Positions 1 through 8,671 of a DNA stretch of 53,545 nt are shown one piece after another; the first letter of the stretch is position 1; the number at the start of each line of letters is the position of its first letter. This DNA is from Pseudomonadota bacterium. Lineage in GTDB: Bacteria; Pseudomonadota; Alphaproteobacteria; Rhizobiales; Beijerinckiaceae. The position numbers and the translations under genes were made by a program. The notes below the pieces were generated by a model. That model did no database searches, was not told where the DNA came from, and saw nothing but the letters and a program-made list of their open reading frames with translations. Location: contig JAEWKH010000053.1 of assembly GCA_023386155.1 (NCBI GenBank), positions 1 through 53,545 of the forward strand. The letters are read 5' to 3'.

Positions 1-211
1 CTTGTGACGCCTCGCGAAGCGCGTCCCTCGTCGGGCGGGGATGGGCAATGATATAGCCGAGCTTGCCCTGCCTGTCAAGAACAAAATGAGAACATTATCC
101 CGAGGCGGGCCGGAAGCTCTCCTCCCCACAAGGGGGAGGGAAACAGCGCCTGCGCATCGCATCGCATCTCATCGCACCGAAGGATGGTGGCTGCTGAGAT
201 TGATTCGCTAA

Positions 212-293
212 AGCATCGGATCCGATGCTCCGCTCTATAAAGAGCGCATCGTTGAATGCGAAAAACCCGGTCCACTTTTCGCACGATGCGCTA
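212..293. repeat. Palindromic intergenic repeat, copy 1
   Basis: Two nested inverted repeats lie side by side: AGCATCGGATCCGATGCT at 212-229, then GCGCATCGT (244-252) paired with ACGATGCGC (283-291). The core ACCCGGTCCACTTTTCGC is shared with the copies near 34,100 and 35,020. The right edge ends in CTAG, and this supplies the stop codon of the minus-strand hydrolase at 291. The rest of 1-290 holds no gene I can support. Confidence 0.75.
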
Positions 294-1160
294 GTTCCTC
301 AAAAACTCCACCAGCGCCGCGTTGACCGTTTCCGGCTCCTCGTGCTGCACCCAATGGGTGGCGTTTTCGATCCAGCGGATGCTGCCGGTCTCGCACAAGG
401 AAAGGCTTGCCTCCGCAAGACCCTTCTCCATGAACCGGTCCTTGCCGCCCCAGATCACCAGGGTGGGCGGGCGGACCGTGGGATCCTTCATCTCGGGCCG
501 GAACGGCAGGGCCCGGTACCAGTTCAGCATCGCCGTCAACGCGCCGGGCTGCGACCAGGCCGCCTCGTATCGTGCCATGTCGTCGTCCGAGAACGTGCCG
601 GGCCGGCTCGTGCGACGGAGGGCGTCCCTCAGGCTGCGATAGCCGTTGGCCGAGAGCATGGATTCGGGCAGCCACGGGAGCTGGAAGAAGCCGACATAGA
701 GGCTCCTCACCATCTGGCTCGGGTGCGAGCGCATGTAGGAACCGGCGACGCTCGGGTGGGGCGCATTGAGGATGGCGAGCTTCACGACGCGGTCCGGATA
801 ACGCGAGGCGGTCCACCAGGCCACCAGTCCGCCCCAGTCGTGCCCGACGACCGAAAACGTCCTGCGCCCGAGCGCATCCGCCAGACCGACCACATCCTTC
901 GCCAGAATGTCGAGATCGTAGGCGCGCCGGCCCTCGGGCTTGTCGCTGAGATGGTAGCCGCGCTGATCCGGCACGAGCACGCGGAACCCGGCCTCGGCCA
1001 GGGGGCCGATCTGATAACGCCATCCCCACCAGAATTCCGGGAAACCATGGAGGAGAATCACGAGCGGCCCGTCTTCCGGCCCCGCCTCGACGGCGTGAAG
1101 CGTCACGCCGTCGACCTGATGGCGCGTACCCCTGGTTCGTGGATCGAAGGACGGCCTCAT
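291..1160 (-). CDS. Alpha/beta hydrolase, epoxide-hydrolase-like
   Basis: This 289-residue protein has the alpha/beta-hydrolase layout of soluble epoxide hydrolases and haloalkane dehalogenases. The oxyanion-region motif HGFPEFWWGWRYQ is at residues 38-50. The nucleophile motif VGHDWGG has its aspartate at 108, and a late catalytic histidine lies in NATHWVQHEEPE near the C-terminus. An Asp nucleophile, rather than Ser, argues for hydrolysis of an epoxide or halide through an ester intermediate; the substrate cannot be read from the sequence. There is no signal peptide, so it should be cytoplasmic. Its start codon overlaps the ndvA stop (ATGA, 1157-1160), so it is translated as the second gene after ndvA, although no functional link is obvious. 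The stop codon falls in the edge of a palindromic repeat. Confidence 0.88.
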   Translation of the reverse strand: MRPSFDPRTRGTRHQVDGVTLHAVEAGPEDGPLVILLHGFPEFWWGWRYQIGPLAEAGFRVLVPDQRGYHLSDKPEGRRAYDLDILAKDVVGLADALGRRTFSVVGHDWGGLVAWWTASRYPDRVVKLAILNAPHPSVAGSYMRSHPSQMVRSLYVGFFQLPWLPESMLSANGYRSLRDALRRTSRPGTFSDDDMARYEAAWSQPGALTAMLNWYRALPFRPEMKDPTVRPPTLVIWGGKDRFMEKGLAEASLSLCETGSIRWIENATHWVQHEEPETVNAALVEFLRN

Positions 1161-2959
1161 GCGTGCGCCGACACCCTGACGCGTTTCGGCGGCGGTTCCT
1201 CTGCGGCCATGAACTGCGCCTTGGCGAGCTCCGCGAAGCGGCCGTCCTTCGCCACGAGCTCCTCGAAGGTGCCGGATTCGACGATGCGGCCCTGATCGAA
1301 GACGAGGATGCGATTGGCGTTACGGATGGTGGCGAGACGATGGGCGATCACGAAGGTCGTGCGCCCCTTCATCACTTCGTCCAGCGCGAGCTGCAGCTTG
1401 CGCTCCGTGGCGGCATCGAGCGCGCTCGTCGCCTCGTCGAGAATGAGGATCGGCGGGTTCTTCAGGAGCGCGCGGGCGATCGACAGGCGCTGGCGCTCGC
1501 CGCCGGAAAGCGAGCGCCCGCGCTCGCCGATGACCGTGTCGAGGCCGTCCGCCTGACGCGAGATGAACTCGATGGCCTGCGCCCGCTCCAACGCCTCGAT
1601 CATCTCCGCATCCGTGGCGTCGGGCCGCCCGACCTGCAAGTTCTCGCGAATGGTGCGGGCGAACAGCATCGGCTCCTGGAACACCACGCCGATGTTCCGG
1701 CGCAGGGACGACAGCGTGACGTCGCGGATGTCGAGCCCGTCGACGCGGATGCTGCCCGATTGCGGATCGAAGGCGCGGTGCAAAAGGCCCAGCGTCGTCG
1801 ACTTGCCCGACCCGGTGGCGCCGACCAGCGCCACGTTCTCCCCCTGATGCACCGTGAAGGACACGTCCTGCACGGCAGTGCGCTTGCCGTCATAGGAGAA
1901 GCTGACATTGTCGAAGGCGACATCGCCCTTGTAGCGTTCCACATGCCGGGCATTGGCGCGATCGTGCACGGCCGGTGCCGTGTCCAGGATCTCGAAGAAT
2001 TCCTGAAGCTTCGGCCCCTGCATGAAGAGCTGGTTGATGAAGCTGACAGCCTGCTCCAGCCGGCCGATCAGCATGGTGGCCATGCTCATGAACATGACGA
2101 CCTCGCCGATAGTCGCCAGTCCGTTCAGGTGCAGCCAGGTCCCGAGAAGGAAGATCGCCGTGACCGTGATCGTGGCCGAGGCCCGGGAGGCGACCGAGGC
2201 CAAAGCCCACCAGGACAGCACCGGATTCTGCGCCTGGAGCAATTGCTGGATGATGGTGCGCAGGGAGCGGCTTTCGGCCTCGACGCGGGTGAAGGACTGG
2301 ATCACCGGCACGTTGCCGAGCGCATCCGAGGCATGCTCGGCGAGGCTCGAATGGTAGCGCTCCACCGAACCCTGGAGAGTTTCCGTCTTGCGCAGCACGA
2401 TGGCGGTGAGAAAGGCGAAGACCGCCACCAGGGCGACGAGGAGCAGGCCCAGGCGCCAGTTCAGGAACACGGTCAGCGGCAGGAGGACGACGAGCGCGAT
2501 GAGGGCCGACAGGTGCTCGCGGAAGAAGCCGAGCCAGAGCCACGACATGGCGCCCGAGCCTTCCAGCATCACCTTCAGGACGCGGCCCGAATGGGTCGAG
2601 GTATGGAAGGCGAGCGGCAGTTCGAGCACGTGCTCGAAGTAGTTCGCCACCACGGCCAGCCGCCGCCGGTGGGCCAGCCGGTCGGCATGCAGCGCCACCA
2701 GCGCTCCCGCCCCGATGGAGAACAAGCCGAAGGCCACCCAGGCGAGGATGAGCGGCATGAGGGTCCCGAACGTCACGGGCGCGGCGTTCGGCACCTGGGC
2801 ACGGGTGAGCACGTCGATGATGCGCCCGAACAGGATGGGTTCTGCGAAAGCCGAGATCGCAAGCGCGATGTTGGCGAGAGCCAGGAGCGCGCCGACCCTC
2901 AGGTCGGATCCGAGCTGGCCCAGGACACGGACATATAGCCTGATCAGCCGCATAGGCAT
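1157..2959 (-). CDS. ndvA: Cyclic beta-1,2-glucan ABC exporter (permease-ATPase)
   Basis: A half-transporter of 600 residues with an N-terminal six-helix exporter domain (about 20-310) and a C-terminal ATPase. Walker A GATGSGKST is at 380-388, the signature LSGGE at 484-488 and Walker B ILILDEATSALD at 504-515. The N-terminal part (AEPILFGRIID, HADRLAHRRR) and the overall length match NdvA/ChvA, which moves cyclic beta-1,2-glucan from cytoplasm to periplasm in rhizobia and relatives. That glucan serves in osmoadaptation and, in host-associated species, infection. The protein should work as a homodimer in the inner membrane. It is followed with ATGA overlap by an epoxide-hydrolase-like gene and preceded, 104 bases away, by another ABC transporter on the same strand. 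The cyclic glucan synthase itself is not in the window. Confidence 0.9.
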   Translation of the reverse strand: MPMRLIRLYVRVLGQLGSDLRVGALLALANIALAISAFAEPILFGRIIDVLTRAQVPNAAPVTFGTLMPLILAWVAFGLFSIGAGALVALHADRLAHRRRLAVVANYFEHVLELPLAFHTSTHSGRVLKVMLEGSGAMSWLWLGFFREHLSALIALVVLLPLTVFLNWRLGLLLVALVAVFAFLTAIVLRKTETLQGSVERYHSSLAEHASDALGNVPVIQSFTRVEAESRSLRTIIQQLLQAQNPVLSWWALASVASRASATITVTAIFLLGTWLHLNGLATIGEVVMFMSMATMLIGRLEQAVSFINQLFMQGPKLQEFFEILDTAPAVHDRANARHVERYKGDVAFDNVSFSYDGKRTAVQDVSFTVHQGENVALVGATGSGKSTTLGLLHRAFDPQSGSIRVDGLDIRDVTLSSLRRNIGVVFQEPMLFARTIRENLQVGRPDATDAEMIEALERAQAIEFISRQADGLDTVIGERGRSLSGGERQRLSIARALLKNPPILILDEATSALDAATERKLQLALDEVMKGRTTFVIAHRLATIRNANRILVFDQGRIVESGTFEELVAKDGRFAELAKAQFMAAEEPPPKRVRVSAHA

Positions 2960-3063
2960 CTACCTGCGAACGTGACGGGCTCCGCGAAGGACGCGGCGCC
3001 TCCGGGCAAGACTTGCGCACTTCACCCCGGTTGAAAAGCCGGTACGTTCGGGACCGTTCCCCG

Positions 3064-5031
3064 TCATGCCCGGCTCCGGACCGGCTTCAGGCTCCGGCGA
3101 AAGCGCCCGATCCACCTGGGCCCTGGCTTCGGCTGCGAGCGCCCCTCCTGCCGCGGCCGGGGCCGGGCCAGGAGAATGGCCCCTTCCTCGGTCTTGCGGA
3201 TGTGGAGCGTACGGGTGTGGAACTCCTCGAGGCCGGGCCGGTGCCCGATCGACAGCACGCTCGCCCCCCTCAGCTCGCCCTCGAACAGGGCCAGCATGGA
3301 GGCCTGGTTCTCCTCGTCGAGAGCCGAGGTCGCCTCGTCCATGAACACCCATCTGGGCCGGTGCAGGAGGACCCGGGCGAAGGCCACGCGCTGCTGCTGG
3401 CCGAGGGACAGGCTCCTGTCCCAGCGCTCGTGCTTGTCGAGCATCTCGCCGAACTCGCCCAGGCCGCAACGCTCGAGCGCCGCCCGCACCCGGTCGTCGT
3501 CGAAGGTCTCGGGCGAGGCCGGATAGCTGATGGCGGCGCGCAGGGATCCCAGGGGAAGATAGGGCCGCTGCGGCAGGAACATCATCTCCTCGGGCTTGGG
3601 GATGCGGATCCGGCCGGAGCCCCAGGGCCAGAGACCGGAAATGGCCCGGAACAGGGTGCTCTTGCCGGCGCCCGATTCGCCCATGATCAGCACCCGCTCG
3701 CCGGGCTGGATCTCGGCCGTCGCGTCCTCGATGAGGATGCTGCCGTCGCTCAGTGCGATCGAGACTCCTTCGAAGCTGAGCCAGCCCTTCGGGTGCGGCC
3801 CGATATCGATCGTGCTGCTCTCGGCCGCGACCTCGTCGAGATCGAGGGCGGCCTGCCGGAACGTGGCGACGCGCAGGACCGCGGAGCGCCAATCGGCGAT
3901 CTTCGGGAAGTTGTCGACGAAATAGCGCAGGGCCGACTGGACCTGGTTGAAGGCGCCGACCACCATCATCATCTCGCCGAAGGAGAGGCGGCCCGCAAAA
4001 TAGTCCGGCGCGGCCGCCAGGATCGGCACCACGATGGCCAGCCAGCCATAACCCGATGTGATCCAGGTCAGGCGGGCGAGGCCGCCGGAGAGGCGCCGGG
4101 AGGCCTTCAGGACGGCCTCGACGAACTCGTCGAGGTTTCGGCGCTCGTCCGGCTCTCCGTTGTAGAGGGCGACGCTCTCGGCGCTCTCGTTCACGCGCAC
4201 GAGCGCGAAGCGCAGCTCGGCCTCGCGAGCGTAGCGCAGCGTGTTGAGGCGAATCATCGGGCGGCCGACGAGCCATGTGAGCCCGGAGCCGATCCCCGCA
4301 TAGCCGACCGCGACCCAGACCATGTAGCCGGGGATCGTGATCTCGCGGCCGGCCAGGGAGAAGCTCACGGGGCCGGAGAGGGCCCACAGGACGCCGATGA
4401 AGCTCACGAGAAGCAGGAAGGCCTGCAGCATGCCGACCCCGAGCTCCGTCGAGAGCTCGGAGAAGAGGCGGCAATCCTCCTGCATCCGCTGGTCGGGCTG
4501 CGCGCCGCTCTCGCCCACGAAGCCCATCTGATAGGCGCGGTTCGGTTTGAGCCAGATGTCGAGCAGCACCTGCGTCAGGCGCTGGCGCAGCCGGATCTTG
4601 AGGCGCTCCTGAAGCCAGGTCTGCGCCACCACGAGAGCCAGGAGCACGGCGACGATGACCAGGAAGACCAGGAGCTGGTCGAAGAAGGTGGAGGCATCGC
4701 GCCTCTCGACCGCATCGAAGAAGGCGCCGTTCCATTGATTGAGCCGAACCTGGCCGAACATGTTGCCGACGAGGATGACGAGAATGGCCGCGCCCAGCCG
4801 CAGCATGGGCCAGCCTTTCCGGTTCCGAAACATGTCGCGGAAAAGCTGGTAGAGCTCCCGGACGATGCTCGGGGCCATGTCCTGGCCATGCGGCGGTTCC
4901 GGTTGATGGGCTGCTGCGGCGGCGGCCTCCTTTGCCAGGGTGCTGCCCTGGCCGGGACCGACCTCCTGCTCGCTTCCCACCGCGGGCGGCGGAGGCAGTT
5001 GCTTCCCCAGCTTGGGATCGAAATCCGGCAT
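3064..5031 (-). CDS. ABC transporter of the YddA/BclA (SbmA-like TMD) family
   Basis: A fused permease-ATPase of 655 residues. A proline- and alanine-rich cytoplasmic tail (1-50) precedes a transmembrane domain of the SbmA/BacA type (about 75-400). The ATPase has Walker A GESGAGKST at 451-459, an LSLGQ signature at 541-545 in place of LSGGQ, and Walker B WVFMDEATSALDE. The QRPYLPLGSLRAAISYP stretch is typical of the YddA/ABCD branch (COG4178). Members include the Bradyrhizobium BclA importer of nodule peptides and the mycobacterial B12/bleomycin importer Rv1819c, so uptake of peptides or a hydrophilic cofactor is plausible; the substrate is not shown. A perfect 8-bp inverted repeat lies 23 bases upstream of the start. 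It sits directly upstream of ndvA on the same strand. Confidence 0.85.
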   Translation of the reverse strand: MPDFDPKLGKQLPPPPAVGSEQEVGPGQGSTLAKEAAAAAAHQPEPPHGQDMAPSIVRELYQLFRDMFRNRKGWPMLRLGAAILVILVGNMFGQVRLNQWNGAFFDAVERRDASTFFDQLLVFLVIVAVLLALVVAQTWLQERLKIRLRQRLTQVLLDIWLKPNRAYQMGFVGESGAQPDQRMQEDCRLFSELSTELGVGMLQAFLLLVSFIGVLWALSGPVSFSLAGREITIPGYMVWVAVGYAGIGSGLTWLVGRPMIRLNTLRYAREAELRFALVRVNESAESVALYNGEPDERRNLDEFVEAVLKASRRLSGGLARLTWITSGYGWLAIVVPILAAAPDYFAGRLSFGEMMMVVGAFNQVQSALRYFVDNFPKIADWRSAVLRVATFRQAALDLDEVAAESSTIDIGPHPKGWLSFEGVSIALSDGSILIEDATAEIQPGERVLIMGESGAGKSTLFRAISGLWPWGSGRIRIPKPEEMMFLPQRPYLPLGSLRAAISYPASPETFDDDRVRAALERCGLGEFGEMLDKHERWDRSLSLGQQQRVAFARVLLHRPRWVFMDEATSALDEENQASMLALFEGELRGASVLSIGHRPGLEEFHTRTLHIRKTEEGAILLARPRPRQEGRSQPKPGPRWIGRFRRSLKPVRSRA

Positions 5032-5053
5032 GTGACGAAACGCGTACTCGTTC

Positions 5054-5074
5054 AGCTTGAGAATTCCTCAAGCT
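5054..5074 (-). promoter_or_regulatory. Inverted repeat in the leader of the BclA/YddA-type gene
   Basis: AGCTTGAG-N5-CTCAAGCT is a perfect 8-bp dyad centred about 33 bases upstream of the ATG at 5031. It is too close to the start and lacks the T-run of an intrinsic terminator, so an operator or a 5'-leader hairpin is more likely. No dedicated regulator gene is adjacent. Confidence 0.45.
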
Positions 5075-5135
5075 TAAAGCGCGCTCACATAGGTTAAGTT
5101 CCGGCCCGGTTCCGCGCCAGGCTGACGCTGGCGGC

Positions 5136-5633
5136 TCAGCGCCTGTCGGCCGCGACGGCGAGAACCCAGTAGACCTTGTATTTGGAGTTCGGCGCATAGG
5201 CCGTCGCGATTCCGACCCGGGTCGCCCGCGCATCGAGAAGGACCCGATTGTGCTGCGGGCTCTCCCGCCAGCCGGAAAAGGCCTCGGCCAGGGTGTGGTA
5301 GCCGGCGGAAAGGTTGGCGGCCGGCCCTGCAAAGCCCTTCGAGGCGAGGCGCGCCTTGAAGGCCTCGGCGGAGCTCGGCTTGTCGGCCTTGGCCATGGCA
5401 TCGGCCTCCGCCTGGGCGGCGGCCTGCAGGTCGGGATCGAGGACCAGGGGGCGCAGGCCGTTGTTGCCGCGATAGGCGCCGATCATGTCGCGCGCCATGG
5501 CGGCATCGACCTGCGCATTCGCATCGGCCATCGAGACGTAGAAGCTCGGGACCTGGCTGCGCTGGGCGGGCTTCTCGCTCTGGCAGGCGGCGAGCGCGAG
5601 GACTGGGAGAATCAGGAGGATCGGACGCTTCAT
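5136..5633 (-). CDS. CAP-domain lipoprotein
   Basis: A 165-residue lipoprotein. The signal sequence ends in the lipobox LAAC with the lipidated cysteine at 17, which places it in the envelope after signal peptidase II cleavage. The mature part is a bacterial CAP/SCP domain: an early block IGAYRGNNGLRPL, the conserved SSAEAF segment, and FSGWRESPQHNRVLLD with the family's W-x-x-S-P-x-H-N pattern. Bacterial CAP proteins of this small type have no settled enzymatic role. The start overlaps the stop of the upstream MscS-type channel by ATGA (5630-5633), so the two are co-translated and a shared envelope role is a reasonable inference. Confidence 0.88.
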   Translation of the reverse strand: MKRPILLILPVLALAACQSEKPAQRSQVPSFYVSMADANAQVDAAMARDMIGAYRGNNGLRPLVLDPDLQAAAQAEADAMAKADKPSSAEAFKARLASKGFAGPAANLSAGYHTLAEAFSGWRESPQHNRVLLDARATRVGIATAYAPNSKYKVYWVLAVAADRR

Positions 5634-8161
5634 GCGGGCGTCTTATCCTTGAGAAGGGTTAAGGTTTCGTCCTCCTTCTCCTCGGTCTTCGGAGCCTCGT
5701 CCCGCATCTCCTCGTCCGGCGCGGAGGCCGGCGCGGGGACTCCGATCCCGGCCTTGCGCAGGCCGCGGAAGACCTCGAAATAGATGTCGCTCGAGACGCG
5801 TCCGGCCGAATCGATGTCGTCCACGAAGCCGACGAGATCGAAATCGATGGTGTTCTCCGTCGCCTTCTTGAAGAGGACCCGCGGAGCAGGCTCGCTCATG
5901 ATCTCGCGATGGGCCAGGGCGGCCCGGCGCATGATCTCCGCGACCTGATCCGGATCGGAGGCGCGGGGCACCGGGACCGAGACGAGCACGCGCCCGATCC
6001 GGTCATTGCGCACGCGATTGCGCACCACGCCGGAAATCAGGTTCGAGTTGGGCACGATGAGCATCGCGCGGTCGCCCGTCTGAATCTCGGTCGAGCGCAC
6101 GTTGATGCGCCGTACATAGCCCTCCGCATCGCCCACGACCACCAGATCGCCGACCCGGATCGGGCGCTCCCAGAGCAGGATCAGGCCCGAGATGAAGTTG
6201 TTGACGATGGATTGAAGGCCGAAACCGATACCGACCGACAGCGCGCCGGCCACGATGGTCACCCGCTCCAGGCTCAGCCCCAGATAGGTGAAGCCGATCA
6301 TGCCCGCCGCGATGATGCCCACATAGCCCGCCGCCGTACTGATGGAATTGCGCAGGCCCGCATCCAGATCCGTCGCCGGCAGGAAGGTGTTGTTGAGCCA
6401 GCGCTGGATCATGCGCGTGATGATGAAGCCCGCGGCGAACAGAAGGGCCGCGATGAGGATCGACGACAGGGAGATCGTGAGGTCGCCGACATTGAACCCG
6501 AAGAACAGGGCCCGCAGCGATCCCGTTACATCCGTGGATTCGATGCCCCAGGGCAGAAGCACCAGCAGGATCGCGACGATGATCAGCGTCAGCCGCACGA
6601 TTCCGCTGGCCAGAATGCCGATCTGCTCGAGGGAGCGCCGGCGCAGGCCGGTATTGGCCTGCAAGGCGGTGGCGAGCCGGCTCTGACCCCGCAGGGAGCC
6701 GCCGATGAACTCGTCCGCGAATGCGATGGCCAGGATCAGCAGGGCGAGAACGATGGAAATGCCCACGGCCTGGTCGACGGTGAAGGAGGCGAGCGCCACG
6801 TAGCCGCCGATCTCGCTGCCGACGATCAACGCAACCACGAACCAACCGAGGCTCCGCAGGGGGCCGCCGATATCGACGTCCTGCGCGACGTAAGGCCCGA
6901 GGCAGGCCTCGTCCTGGTTCTCGCGGGCCGCGAATCGCCGCAGGAGCTCGGCGAAGATGAGCGCCGCCGCCAGGGCGAAGATCGCCCGGGTGATGACGGT
7001 GATGGGCAGGGCGGCGGCAATGGCCGCGTTGAACGCCTCGATCACTTTCCCGGCGACCATGACGGTCGCCAGGGTGACGGAGAAGCTCATGATCCGCGCG
7101 GCGGAGGCATCCCGGACCGGGATCAGCCGCCAGGACGTGTGGTCCGGCGCCAGGACCGCATCGATGAGGGCCCGCACGAAGGCGATGAAGGCCAGGCCGC
7201 TCAGAAGGGCCTTGCCGACCTGCTCCAGCCGTGGCGGGACGATATCGACGGAATCGAACGCCACCCAGACGATCCAGCTGCCGGCGATGGCCGGGCCCGC
7301 CCCGAGGATCAGAACGCCGAGGGCCGCCAGGAGGCGGCTGCGTCGCGCGGGATCGGTGATGGAGGGGTCGCGCCTCACGAGGCGCGGAGCGATCGAGCGC
7401 CGCCCGGCGTAAAGGGCGATGGCCACGCCGACGGCCAGACCGAGAAGGACCAGGACCCCGAGCGAGGTTCTGCGCTGAAGCTGCTCAAGGGCATCGCCCA
7501 TGACGATCCGCAAGGACCGAACCTCGCGCGGGAGGGCATGCACCACGTTCATCCAGAGGCTCGGGCTGAAGAGGCCGTCGCTCTGCTCGAACAGGGCGCG
7601 GGTGAAACCGGCCCGGCGCAGGTCGCCGATCTGCGTGCTCAGCTGCTCGGCCTGGACGAGCAGGGCGCGCCCGAGCCGCTGGGTCTCGTCGAGTTCCGCC
7701 ACGGCCGCCTCGCGCTCGGCGCGATCGCGGGCCACATCGGCGCTCTCCTCGGGCTGGCCCTTGTCCGGCTTCGGTCCGAGCTGGCTCAGGCGCTGCTTGC
7801 TGGCCTCGAGCTTCGGCATCTGCTCGTCGATGACTGTGCGGATCTCGGCGATGATCGGCTCGATCTGCGCGCGGATGTTCTGGAGATCCGCGTCCGCCAT
7901 GGTCCGGCCCTGGATCGCCGCTTCCTTCTGGTCGAGGTCGGCCTTGAAGCCATCGAGCTTGGCGCGGGCGGCCTTTGTTTCGGCTGAAATCGAGGTTGCG
8001 GGTCCGGCCGCCGGAGCGGAAGCCGGCGCGTCCTGGGACTCCGCTTGGGGCTGAGCCGAGGCCGGTGCCTGAGCCTGCTGCGCATGGGACATGCCCCCCG
8101 TCGCAACGCTCAACACGATCGCAGCCGCTCCGAGGAGCCGCCTCATGCCCATACTCGTCAT
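5630..8161 (-). CDS. MscS-family mechanosensitive channel with DUF3772
   Basis: A large channel of 843 residues. A signal peptide ending around SHAQQ is followed by an Ala/Pro-rich stretch, a coiled-coil periplasmic region with a DUF3772 segment (LDETQRLGRALLVQAEQL), many membrane helices, and a C-terminal MscS domain (VGIGFGLQSIVNNFISG, then WERPIRVGDLVVVG). Proteins of this class (MscK/YbdG-like architecture) gate under membrane tension and protect against hypo-osmotic shock. I place the start at 8161 because GGGGAAG lies at good distance before it; an in-frame ATG 30 bases further up lacks this. The acidic C-terminal tail is probably cytoplasmic. It is the first gene of a pair with the CAP lipoprotein (ATGA overlap). 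A partial copy of the palindromic repeat lies in its leader. Confidence 0.88.
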   Translation of the reverse strand: MTSMGMRRLLGAAAIVLSVATGGMSHAQQAQAPASAQPQAESQDAPASAPAAGPATSISAETKAARAKLDGFKADLDQKEAAIQGRTMADADLQNIRAQIEPIIAEIRTVIDEQMPKLEASKQRLSQLGPKPDKGQPEESADVARDRAEREAAVAELDETQRLGRALLVQAEQLSTQIGDLRRAGFTRALFEQSDGLFSPSLWMNVVHALPREVRSLRIVMGDALEQLQRRTSLGVLVLLGLAVGVAIALYAGRRSIAPRLVRRDPSITDPARRSRLLAALGVLILGAGPAIAGSWIVWVAFDSVDIVPPRLEQVGKALLSGLAFIAFVRALIDAVLAPDHTSWRLIPVRDASAARIMSFSVTLATVMVAGKVIEAFNAAIAAALPITVITRAIFALAAALIFAELLRRFAARENQDEACLGPYVAQDVDIGGPLRSLGWFVVALIVGSEIGGYVALASFTVDQAVGISIVLALLILAIAFADEFIGGSLRGQSRLATALQANTGLRRRSLEQIGILASGIVRLTLIIVAILLVLLPWGIESTDVTGSLRALFFGFNVGDLTISLSSILIAALLFAAGFIITRMIQRWLNNTFLPATDLDAGLRNSISTAAGYVGIIAAGMIGFTYLGLSLERVTIVAGALSVGIGFGLQSIVNNFISGLILLWERPIRVGDLVVVGDAEGYVRRINVRSTEIQTGDRAMLIVPNSNLISGVVRNRVRNDRIGRVLVSVPVPRASDPDQVAEIMRRAALAHREIMSEPAPRVLFKKATENTIDFDLVGFVDDIDSAGRVSSDIYFEVFRGLRKAGIGVPAPASAPDEEMRDEAPKTEEKEDETLTLLKDKTPA

Positions 8162-8247
8162 TCGGTCTTCCCCATCGCATGCCCCAGGCATCGGATCGAA
8201 CCGACGCCCTTATTGTCAGAAGCCCATCGCGCAGAGAACCGGGCGGC

Positions 8248-8264
8248 CTTTTCGCACGATGCGC
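8248..8264. repeat. Partial copy of the palindromic intergenic repeat
   Basis: The 17 bases CTTTTCGCACGATGCGC are identical to part of copy 1 (275-291), and the flanking GAGAACCGGG resembles the arm of the other copies. The remaining arms are degraded. It lies in the leader region of the MscS-type gene. Confidence 0.5.
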
Positions 8265-8328
8265 GAGCGGGCCGGTTCTTTGCGAATCATTACGGCGAAA
8301 AGTCGCCGTCCCACGGAGGAAGCGCAAC

Positions 8329-8364
8329 AAAAAAGCCGGGAGAGGCCATCGCCTCTCCCGGCTT
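8329..8364 (-). terminator. Rho-independent terminator of the small membrane-protein gene
   Basis: An 11-bp GC-rich stem (8335-8345 with 8352-8362, loop of 6) is followed, in minus-strand reading, by six T (8334-8329). It lies 17 bases after the stop codon of the gene at 8381-8671. Confidence 0.9.
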
Positions 8365-8380
8365 CCGTAAGGGAAAATCC

Positions 8381-8671
8381 TTATGGCTTCGGCGGTTCGT
8401 TGGCCGAGGGCTGGGCTCCCGGCGCAGGATAGGCCGGGTTGGCCGGAGACGTCCGGTTGGTGGGATCGGGATTGGACGAGCCGGTCGTCGAGCCGGTCAC
8501 ATTGGCGCGGGCCGCATCGGTGCCCGGATCGTCGGGCGAAGTCGAGCCGACCCAAATCATGTAACCGGTCACAGCGACCGCAAGAAGCAGGAGCGAGCCG
8601 ATCAGAACACCCAGAACCGGGCGTCCGGATGCTCCCTGCCGGGCGCGATCGTCGGGAATTCGTTGAGCCAT
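8381..8671 (-). CDS. Small single-span membrane protein, unknown function
   Basis: A 96-residue protein that I do not recognise. A short basic cytoplasmic head (1-18) is followed by one membrane helix (about 19-42, LIGSLLLLAVAVTGYMIW), then a low-complexity tail rich in Pro, Asn, Ser and Thr that should lie in the periplasm. I place the start at 8671 because AGAGG precedes it by six bases. It is a single-gene transcript: an EcfG-type promoter lies about 60 bases upstream and a strong terminator directly downstream, so it is probably induced in the general stress response. Hydrophobicity and spacing support a real gene even without homology. Confidence 0.78.
   Translation of the reverse strand: MAQRIPDDRARQGASGRPVLGVLIGSLLLLAVAVTGYMIWVGSTSPDDPGTDAARANVTGSTTGSSNPDPTNRTSPANPAYPAPGAQPSANEPPKP

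Noticed and set aside
1..85. Minus-strand open stretch reading LDRQGKLGYIIAHP to the window edge
   Set aside because: Protein-like, but no start codon follows the upstream TAA and the window ends too soon to judge. It may be the end of a decayed gene.
225..1295. Long plus-strand open frame opposite the hydrolase and ndvA
   Set aside because: It mirrors a clear minus-strand gene, is rich in Arg, Gly and Pro, and shows no domain. GC-rich DNA keeps antisense frames open; many similar frames here (for example opposite the transporter, MscS and GH2 genes) were dropped for the same reason.
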